A DNA stretch of 7,913 nucleotides from the NCBI GenBank assembly GCA_002862965.1, contig PKCW01000293.1, positions 1-7,913 on the forward strand, written 5' to 3'. The position numbers and the translations under genes are program-made. The notes below the pieces were generated by a model that searched no databases, had not been told where the DNA came from, and saw only the letters and a program-made list of their open reading frames with translations. Positions within the stretch are counted from its first letter, which is position 1. Each line of letters starts with the position of its first letter. This DNA comes from Pseudomonadota bacterium (GTDB lineage: Bacteria; Pseudomonadota; Gammaproteobacteria; UBA5335). Of this stretch, positions 1 to 7,913 are shown piece by piece.

Positions 1-989
1 TGGAGGTGCAGGATCGCGTGGCCTTGCGCCAGCTTTCCGGTTTCATCAGCGGCGCCGCCGAGGATGTGCTGCGCGAGCGCCTGTTGCAGGATCCTGGCCT
101 GCTGGGACAGCGGGTGACGATCTGGGCGCCGGTCGGCAGCGACACCGATATGGTGATGAAGGGCTACATCGACCGCGATCTGCCCGAGTCCGAGCGCTCG
201 GTCAGCGATCAGCAACTCTCATGGATGGATCGCCTGGTCGAGCAGGGCCGGTTGGAGGAGCGGTTCAACTGGCACTTCCTCACCGGCGGCGATTCGCGTT
301 CTCCCGAGCAGGCGGGAATCTGGGGCGCCGTGATCGGTTCCTTCCTGACCTTGGCGGTGACGATGCTGCTGTCCTTCCCGCTGGGGGTGGCGGCGGCCGT
401 CTATCTCGAGGAATTCGCGCCCCGCAATCGCCTGACCGGCATCATCGAGGTCAACATCAACAATCTGGCCGCCGTGCCGTCGATCGTCTTCGGCCTGCTG
501 GGTCTGGCGGTGTTCATCAACTTCTTCGGTCTGCCGCGCTCGGCGCCGCTCGTCGGTGGCCTGGTGCTGACCCTGATGACGCTGCCGACCATCATCATCG
601 CCAGCCGCGCGGCCCTGAAGTCGGTGCCGCCCTCCATTCGCGAGGCGGCCCTGGGCGTCGGCGCGTCACCGCTGCAGACCGTCACGAATCACGTGCTGCC
701 GCTCGCCATGCCGGGCATGCTGACCGGCATGATCATCGGCATGGCACGCGCCCTGGGCGAGACGGCCCCCCTGCTCATGATCGGCATGGTGGCCTTCATC
801 GTCGACATCCCCAAGGGGATCTTCGAACCGGCCACCGCCTTGCCGGTCCAGATCTATCTTTGGGCCGACAGTCCCGAGATGGGATTCACCGAGCGCACCT
901 CAGCGGCCATCATGGTGCTGCTCGCCTTTTTGCTCAGCATGAACGCGCTGGCCGTGATCCTGCGGCGGCGTTTCGAACGTCGCTGGTGA
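1..989 (+). CDS. pstA: Phosphate ABC transporter permease PstA (5' end outside window)
   Basis: Inner-membrane permease subunit of the high-affinity phosphate importer PstSCAB. The frame is open to the left edge, so the true start lies upstream; the GTG at position 6 is probably internal. Numbering residues from that GTG, residues 1-100 are a hydrophilic charged segment ending in FNWHFLTGGDSRSPEQAGIWG, which I recognise as the N-terminal domain of the long gammaproteobacterial PstA form (DUF3333-like). The permease core follows, with hydrophobic segments near 104-134, 157-179, 182-202, 233-265 and 299-318. The cytoplasmic EAA loop that contacts the ATPase is at about 212-237 (REAALGVGAS...LPLAMPGM). 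The protein ends in a basic tail (RRRFERRW). It is followed after 31 bp by pstB, as expected in a pst operon. PstS and PstC are not in view and presumably lie upstream, as would any Pho box. The identification is secure; only the length is unknown. Confidence 0.95.
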   Translation, partial: EVQDRVALRQLSGFISGAAEDVLRERLLQDPGLLGQRVTIWAPVGSDTDMVMKGYIDRDLPESERSVSDQQLSWMDRLVEQGRLEERFNWHFLTGGDSRSPEQAGIWGAVIGSFLTLAVTMLLSFPLGVAAAVYLEEFAPRNRLTGIIEVNINNLAAVPSIVFGLLGLAVFINFFGLPRSAPLVGGLVLTLMTLPTIIIASRAALKSVPPSIREAALGVGASPLQTVTNHVLPLAMPGMLTGMIIGMARALGETAPLLMIGMVAFIVDIPKGIFEPATALPVQIYLWADSPEMGFTERTSAAIMVLLAFLLSMNALAVILRRRFERRW

Positions 990-1007
990 TAGACTACGCG
1001 CCCTTGC

Positions 1008-1014
1008 GGGAGAG
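1008..1014 (+). promoter_or_regulatory. Shine-Dalgarno sequence for pstB
   Basis: GGGAGAG lies 6 nt before the ATG at 1021, in the 31-bp gap after pstA. It supports the upstream ATG as a real start for pstB, although the family core begins about 40 residues later. Confidence 0.6.
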
Positions 1015-1020
1015 TGATCG

Positions 1021-1908
1021 ATGAACACGTCCACAAGTGATCTGGAACCCAAATCCGTGCAGACGAGCTACGTCCAGCCCGATCGCACCGCCGCGCCGCG
1101 AGCGACGGTCGATCGTGAAGTGCGGCGCACGGTCGGGGATGTGCGGGTGGCCGAGCCACGGATCCGCTGCAACGACATCAATGTCTACTATGGCACCGCG
1201 CACGCCATCAAAGGCGTCAATCTCGATGTGGCGCGCAACGAGGTCGTGGCCATGATCGGCCCGTCCGGCTGCGGCAAGAGCACCTTCCTGCGCTGCCTGA
1301 ACCGCATGAACGACACCATCGACGGGTGTCGGGTCACCGGCGAGATCCTGCTCGACGAGCGCAACATCAATACCCGGGAGATCGACGTGGTGCCCCTGCG
1401 GGCGCAGGTCGGCATGGTCTTCCAGAAGCCCAACCCCTTCCCCAAGTCGATCTGGGAAAACGTCGCCTTTGGGCCGCGCATCCACGGTTTGGCACGGACC
1501 CGCGCCCAGCTCGACGAAATCGTCGAGTCCAGCCTGCGCCGCGCCGGGTTGTGGGAAGAGGTCAAGGACCGCCTGGAGAAGCCCGGCACGGGTCTGTCGG
1601 GCGGCCAGCAACAGCGGCTGTGCATCGCCCGGACCATCGCCGTGCAGCCCGAAGTCATCCTGATGGACGAGCCCTGTTCGGCGCTCGATCCGATTTCCAC
1701 CGCCAAGATCGAGGAGCTGATCGACGAGTTGCGCCAGCAGTTCTCGATCTGCATCGTCACCCATTCCATGCAGCAGGCGGCGCGTGTTTCCCAGCGGACC
1801 GCGTACTTCCATCTCGGCGACCTCATCGAGGTCGGCGCGACCGAACAGATCTTCACCAATCCGCAGCACAAGCTCACCGAGGACTACATTACCGGCCGCT
1901 TCGGCTGA
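1021..1908 (+). CDS. pstB: Phosphate ABC transporter ATP-binding protein PstB
   Basis: Cytoplasmic ATPase that powers phosphate uptake through PstA/PstC. All ABC motifs are present and intact in the 295-residue product: Walker A GPSGCGKS at 80-87, Q-loop Gln at 135 in the PstB-typical [19 protein letters not shown], signature LSGGQ at 192-196, Walker B VILMDEP at 212-218, and the switch His at 248 (VTHSM). The C-terminus ([10 protein letters not shown]) is the classic PstB ending. The product is longer than the roughly 257-residue E. coli protein, because about 38 extra residues, hydrophilic and rich in Ser, Thr and Arg, precede the core. The ATG at 1021 was chosen for its good Shine-Dalgarno sequence. 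A GTG at 1147, with GGGGA 7 nt upstream, would give a 253-residue core-length protein and cannot be excluded. Members of the family in other gammaproteobacteria also carry N-terminal extensions, so the long form is plausible. The gene sits between pstA and phoU, presumably in one transcript. Confidence 0.97.
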   Translation: MNTSTSDLEPKSVQTSYVQPDRTAAPRATVDREVRRTVGDVRVAEPRIRCNDINVYYGTAHAIKGVNLDVARNEVVAMIGPSGCGKSTFLRCLNRMNDTIDGCRVTGEILLDERNINTREIDVVPLRAQVGMVFQKPNPFPKSIWENVAFGPRIHGLARTRAQLDEIVESSLRRAGLWEEVKDRLEKPGTGLSGGQQQRLCIARTIAVQPEVILMDEPCSALDPISTAKIEELIDELRQQFSICIVTHSMQQAARVSQRTAYFHLGDLIEVGATEQIFTNPQHKLTEDYITGRFG

Positions 1909-1922
1909 AGTCCGCGGGCGCC

Positions 1923-1934
1923 AAGGGGCAGGGA
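1923..1934 (+). promoter_or_regulatory. Shine-Dalgarno region for phoU
   Basis: The purine-rich stretch AAGGGGCAGGGA precedes the ATG at 1941, with GGGA ending 6 nt upstream of it. This fixes the phoU start: the reading frame is open far upstream into pstB, but only this ATG gives a PhoU-length product with a ribosome site. Confidence 0.6.
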
Positions 1935-1940
1935 CGAGCG

Positions 1941-2684
1941 ATGAGCCAGTACGGTCTCGAAGGACACACGGTCCGGCGCTACGACGGTGAGCTCAATCAT
2001 CTGCATCTGCGCGTCGTCGAACTCGGCGGTCTCGCCCTGCATCAAACCCGCAGCGCACTGGCTGCGCTGCAGGAGCGCGACGTCCGGATCGCGCGCGCGG
2101 TCATCGGTCGGGAGTGGGAAGTCAATCGGCTCGACGTGAGCATCGACGATGACCTGATCTCCGTCATCGCGCGCCGCGCGCCCGTGGCCCGCGACCTGCG
2201 CATCGTGATGGCGTTCGCCAAGACGGTCAACGAACTGGAGCGGGTCGGGGACGAGGCCAACAAGGTGGCGCGTCTGGCCATCGGGCTGTTCGACGGCTTC
2301 CGGCTCGATCCGGGTGATGCGCAGATGTGGGATGTGCAGACCATGGGGCGGCGCGTGGTCGAACTGCTGGAGCGGGCCATGGACGCGCTCGACCGGCTGG
2401 ACGTCGTCGCGGCCCAGGCGGTGGCGGGCAGCCGGCGGGAGCTGGATGCCGAGTGCCAGGCGGGGCTGCGCCGCCTGACGACTTACGTGATGGAAGACGC
2501 CCGCAACGTGGGCCAGGTGATCACCTTGACCCAGATCATCAAGGCCCTGGAGCGCATCGGCGATCACGCCCGGCATGTCGGCGAGTATGTCGTCTATCTG
2601 GTGTCCGGCGAAGACGTCCGTCACCAGAAATGCCAACCGGACGACCCGCCGACGGGTGGCGGCGCGGCGCCCGATCCGGGGTGA
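1941..2684 (+). CDS. phoU: Phosphate transport system regulatory protein PhoU
   Basis: PhoU is a cytoplasmic, peripheral, all-helical protein that links the Pst transporter to the PhoR/PhoB two-component system and represses the Pho regulon when phosphate is plentiful. The 247-residue product has the two tandem three-helix PhoU repeats, each with the metal-binding E-x3-D motif: ELERVGDEANKVA around 98-110 (Glu100, Asp104) and ALERIGDHARHVGEYVVY around 202-219 (Glu204, Asp208). The N-terminus (HTVRRYDGELNHLHLRVVELG) and PVARDLRIVMAFAK at 81-94 are also typical. The length matches the family (about 240 residues). A short Pro/Gly-rich tail after residue 228 (DDPPTGGGAAPDPG) is probably disordered. 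The gene starts 32 bp after pstB, the usual last position in a pst operon. No phoB or phoR follows; the next gene is on the opposite strand. Confidence 0.96.
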   Translation: MSQYGLEGHTVRRYDGELNHLHLRVVELGGLALHQTRSALAALQERDVRIARAVIGREWEVNRLDVSIDDDLISVIARRAPVARDLRIVMAFAKTVNELERVGDEANKVARLAIGLFDGFRLDPGDAQMWDVQTMGRRVVELLERAMDALDRLDVVAAQAVAGSRRELDAECQAGLRRLTTYVMEDARNVGQVITLTQIIKALERIGDHARHVGEYVVYLVSGEDVRHQKCQPDDPPTGGGAAPDPG

Positions 2685-2708
2685 GGGCGCCGGGGCGGGT
2701 GGCGCGCC
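2685..2708. other. 24-bp convergent gap between phoU and hemE
   Basis: The stop codons of phoU (+) and hemE (-) are separated by 24 bp, all G/C except one T. It contains a 5-bp inverted repeat (GCGCC at 2687-2691, GGCGC at 2701-2705, 9-nt loop) and the palindrome GGCGCGCC at 2701-2708. There is no T-tract on either side, so I do not call an intrinsic terminator. Transcripts from both sides probably run into the opposite gene or end by Rho; that is inference. Confidence 0.4.
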
Positions 2709-3779
2709 TCAGCGGTGGAAGGCCGGGCTGAACTCCGCCACCGCCGCGACGAAAGCCGCGGCATGCTCGACCGGAATGTCGGGCGTGATGCCGTGACCCA
2801 GATTCATGACATGCCCGCTCCCGGCGCCGTAGGACGCCAGAAGGCGTTCGACTTCCGCGCGGATGACCGCTGGCCGGGTGCGCAGGATGGCCGGATCGAG
2901 GTTTCCCTGCAGGGCGACCCGATCGCCCACCCGACGCCGCGCCGCGCCGAGCTCGATCGTCCAGTCGATTCCCAGCGCATCGGCGCCCGTCGCGGCCAGC
3001 GCTTCAAGCCACAGCCCGCCGCCTTTGGTGAACACGATCACCGGCACGGCACGCCCGTCCTGCTGGCGGATCAAACCGCCCACGACCTGCTGCAGATAGC
3101 GGTGTGAAAACGCCTCGAAGGCCGGCGTGCTGAGCGCGCCGCCCCAGGTATCGAAGATCTGCACCGCCTCGGCGCCTGCGCGAATCTGGGCGTTGAGATA
3201 GTCGGTGACGGCGCCGGCGAGGTGATCCAGGAGATGGTGGGCAAGCGCCGGTTCGTCGTAGATCAGCGTCTTGATGCGCGCGAAGTCGCCCGGACTGCCG
3301 CCTTCCACCATGTAGCAGGCGAGCGTCCAGGGGCTGCCGGAGAAGCCGATGAGCGGCACCCGCCCGTCCAGCTCGCGGCGGATCAGGCGCACCGCATCCA
3401 GCACATAGGCCAGATCCGTTTCGGTCTCGAGCCTGCGCAACGCGCGGATCGCCGCTGCGTCGCGCAGGGGGCGCTCGAAGCGCGGGCCTTCCCCCTCCAC
3501 GAAATGCAGGCCCAGACCCAGGGCATCGGGAATGGTGAGGATGTCGGAAAACAGGATCGCGGCGTCCAGCGCAAAACGGCGCAGCGGCTGCAAGGTGACT
3601 TCGCAGGCCAGCTCCGGCGTCCGGCAGAGCGTCATGAAATCTCCCGCCCGTTCGCGCGCGGCGCGATACTCGGGCAGGTAGCGGCCGGCCTGGCGCATCA
3701 TCCAGACCGGCGTGCGGTCGACCGGCTGGCGGGCCAGCGCACGCAGGAAGCGGTGGTCGGCGGGCGCCGGTGCCGTCAT
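2709..3779 (-). CDS. hemE: Uroporphyrinogen decarboxylase HemE
   Basis: HemE removes four acetate carboxyl groups from uroporphyrinogen III to give coproporphyrinogen III, a cytoplasmic step toward haem and other protoporphyrin-derived tetrapyrroles. The 356-residue product has the usual family length. Family signatures are clear: [15 protein letters not shown] at 24-38 with the substrate-binding arginines Arg29 and Arg33, the catalytic Asp79 in LFSDI, the second signature [17 protein letters not shown] at 145-161 containing Tyr156, the QIFDTWGG segment at 207-214, and the C-terminal NLGHGI at 326-331 with the conserved His329. The start ATG overlaps the pyrF stop in an ATGA tetranucleotide (3776-3779). 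No strong independent Shine-Dalgarno sequence is visible, which suggests translational coupling to pyrF. hemE directly downstream of gltBD is a known arrangement in Pseudomonas; here pyrF lies between them. It is the last gene of the minus-strand unit and converges with phoU. Confidence 0.97.
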   Translation of the reverse strand: MTAPAPADHRFLRALARQPVDRTPVWMMRQAGRYLPEYRAARERAGDFMTLCRTPELACEVTLQPLRRFALDAAILFSDILTIPDALGLGLHFVEGEGPRFERPLRDAAAIRALRRLETETDLAYVLDAVRLIRRELDGRVPLIGFSGSPWTLACYMVEGGSPGDFARIKTLIYDEPALAHHLLDHLAGAVTDYLNAQIRAGAEAVQIFDTWGGALSTPAFEAFSHRYLQQVVGGLIRQQDGRAVPVIVFTKGGGLWLEALAATGADALGIDWTIELGAARRRVGDRVALQGNLDPAILRTRPAVIRAEVERLLASYGAGSGHVMNLGHGITPDIPVEHAAAFVAAVAEFSPAFHR

Positions 3780-4513
3780 GGCACCGCCCGCGCCGCAATG
3801 GCCTGGCGGATCTCGGCCTGAATCGCGGCCGCAGCGGCGGCGGGATCGCGGGCATCGCGGATGGGCCTGCCGACCACGATGTAATCGGCGCCCTGCTGCA
3901 ACGCCTGGGTCGGTGTCACGACGCGCTTCTGATCGTCCGCTTCCCGGTTGTCCAGCGGGCGGATGCCCGGGGTGACGACCACCAGGCGGCCGTCCACCTC
4001 CTGTCGCAGCCGTTCCACCTCGAGCCCCGAGGACACGACGCCATCACAACCCGCCTCGAACGCCCGCCGCGCCCGGGACAATACCAGCGCGTCGAGATCG
4101 CAGGCGAAGCCCAGATCATCGAGATCGCCGCGGTCGAGACTGGTCAGCGCCGTGACGGCGAGGATCCCGAGCCGCTCCCCCTTGGCGGCGGCCGCGGCTT
4201 CCATCATGCCCTGATTGCCGTGCACGGTGGCAAAGCTCGCGCCCCGCTCGGCGAGTCGTGCCACGGCGCGGCCCACGGTGGCCGGCACATCGAAGAATTT
4301 GAGGTCCACGAAGACACGCGCATCGCGCCGGCAGAGCTCATCCACCAGCTCGAAGATCCCGCCGGTCATGAACAGTTCGAGGCCGAGCTTGAAGAAGCGC
4401 ACCTGGCCCTCGAGCCGGTCGATGAACTGCCGCGCCGCGGTCACGGTCGGCAGATCGACGGCAAAGATCAGCCGTTCCTCGAGGGGGATTTCCGGATGTG
4501 CGACTGCGGGCAT
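3776..4513 (-). CDS. pyrF: Orotidine 5'-phosphate decarboxylase PyrF
   Basis: PyrF converts orotidine 5'-monophosphate to UMP, the last step of de novo pyrimidine synthesis, in the cytoplasm. The 245-residue product has the TIM-barrel landmarks: FAVDLP with Asp20, FFKLGLELF with Lys42, the catalytic [11 protein letters not shown] at 70-80 (Asp70, Lys72, Asp75), TALTS at 121-125, PGIRP at 182-186, and the phosphate-binding VVGRPI at 213-218 (Arg216). The start at 4513 was chosen because the frame stays open upstream through gltD but the family homology begins only here. It also follows the gltD stop directly (TGA-GG-ATG), with a G-run 7 nt upstream. The gene overlaps hemE by 4 bp, so gltD, pyrF and hemE are probably translationally coupled. 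The segments [11 protein letters not shown] at 98-108 and [15 protein letters not shown] at 156-170 differ from the enterobacterial style, which suggests a separate PyrF lineage (see findings). The enzymatic identity is secure. Confidence 0.94.
   Translation of the reverse strand: MPAVAHPEIPLEERLIFAVDLPTVTAARQFIDRLEGQVRFFKLGLELFMTGGIFELVDELCRRDARVFVDLKFFDVPATVGRAVARLAERGASFATVHGNQGMMEAAAAAKGERLGILAVTALTSLDRGDLDDLGFACDLDALVLSRARRAFEAGCDGVVSSGLEVERLRQEVDGRLVVVTPGIRPLDNREADDQKRVVTPTQALQQGADYIVVGRPIRDARDPAAAAAAIQAEIRQAIAARAVP

Positions 4514-7913
<3,400 letters not shown>

Noticed and set aside
1001..1010. A small hairpin CCC-TTGC-GGG before pstB
   Set aside because: The stem is 3 bp only, which is too short to be a credible regulatory structure and is expected by chance in GC-rich DNA.
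1326..1940. A possible 205-codon N-terminal extension of phoU, or a PstB-PhoU overlap
   Set aside because: The frame is open upstream, but the residues there are an out-of-frame reading of pstB. PhoU homology begins at the ATG at 1941, which has its own ribosome site.
2687..2705. A candidate intrinsic terminator hairpin between phoU and hemE
   Set aside because: The stem is only 5 bp with a 9-nt loop, and no T-run follows on either strand, so it does not meet the usual criteria.
3004..3855. A 283-codon minus-strand frame overlapping hemE and the end of pyrF
   Set aside because: It is a frame-shifted shadow of hemE with Arg/Pro/Ala bias and no motif; hemE itself is complete and intact.

Overview
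The window is a GC-rich (by eye about two-thirds G+C), densely coded stretch of bacterial chromosome carrying only core metabolic and transport genes. The long-form PstA, the gltB-gltD order and the style of the proteins suggest a gammaproteobacterium, possibly of the Chromatiales/Ectothiorhodospiraceae type. That placement is inferred from protein style and gene order and was not tested by a search.

Layout. On the + strand, positions 1-2684 hold the downstream part of a phosphate-specific transport operon: the 3' part of pstA (inner-membrane permease), pstB (ATPase) and phoU (regulator). The gaps are 31 and 32 bp, each with a recognisable Shine-Dalgarno sequence. On the - strand, positions 7913-2709 hold the 3' part of gltB (glutamate synthase large subunit), gltD (small subunit), pyrF (orotidine 5'-phosphate decarboxylase) and hemE (uroporphyrinogen decarboxylase). 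The gltB-gltD gap is 31 bp, gltD-pyrF is 2 bp, and pyrF-hemE overlap by 4 bp, so this looks like a single transcription unit with translational coupling. The two units converge on a 24-bp gap (2685-2708) that has no convincing terminator.

How the genes work together. PstA and PstB, with PstS and PstC presumably encoded upstream of the window, import phosphate. PhoU couples transporter state to PhoR/PhoB signalling. GltB and GltD make glutamate from glutamine and 2-oxoglutarate. Glutamate feeds tetrapyrrole synthesis in bacteria that use the C5 route, where HemE acts later, and glutamine nitrogen feeds pyrimidine synthesis, where PyrF does the last step to UMP. The operon can therefore be read as a nitrogen/tetrapyrrole/pyrimidine housekeeping cluster.

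I see no tRNA or rRNA gene, CRISPR array, insertion sequence, integrase, toxin-antitoxin pair, defence gene, tandem repeat or riboswitch. No gene is visibly broken by a frameshift or internal stop; pstA and gltB are cut only by the window edges. No stretch over 300 bases lacks a gene. I found no undescribed system. The points worth a second look are modest: pyrF placed between gltD and hemE, the unusual sequence style of that PyrF, the uncertain PstB start, and the tight convergent junction.
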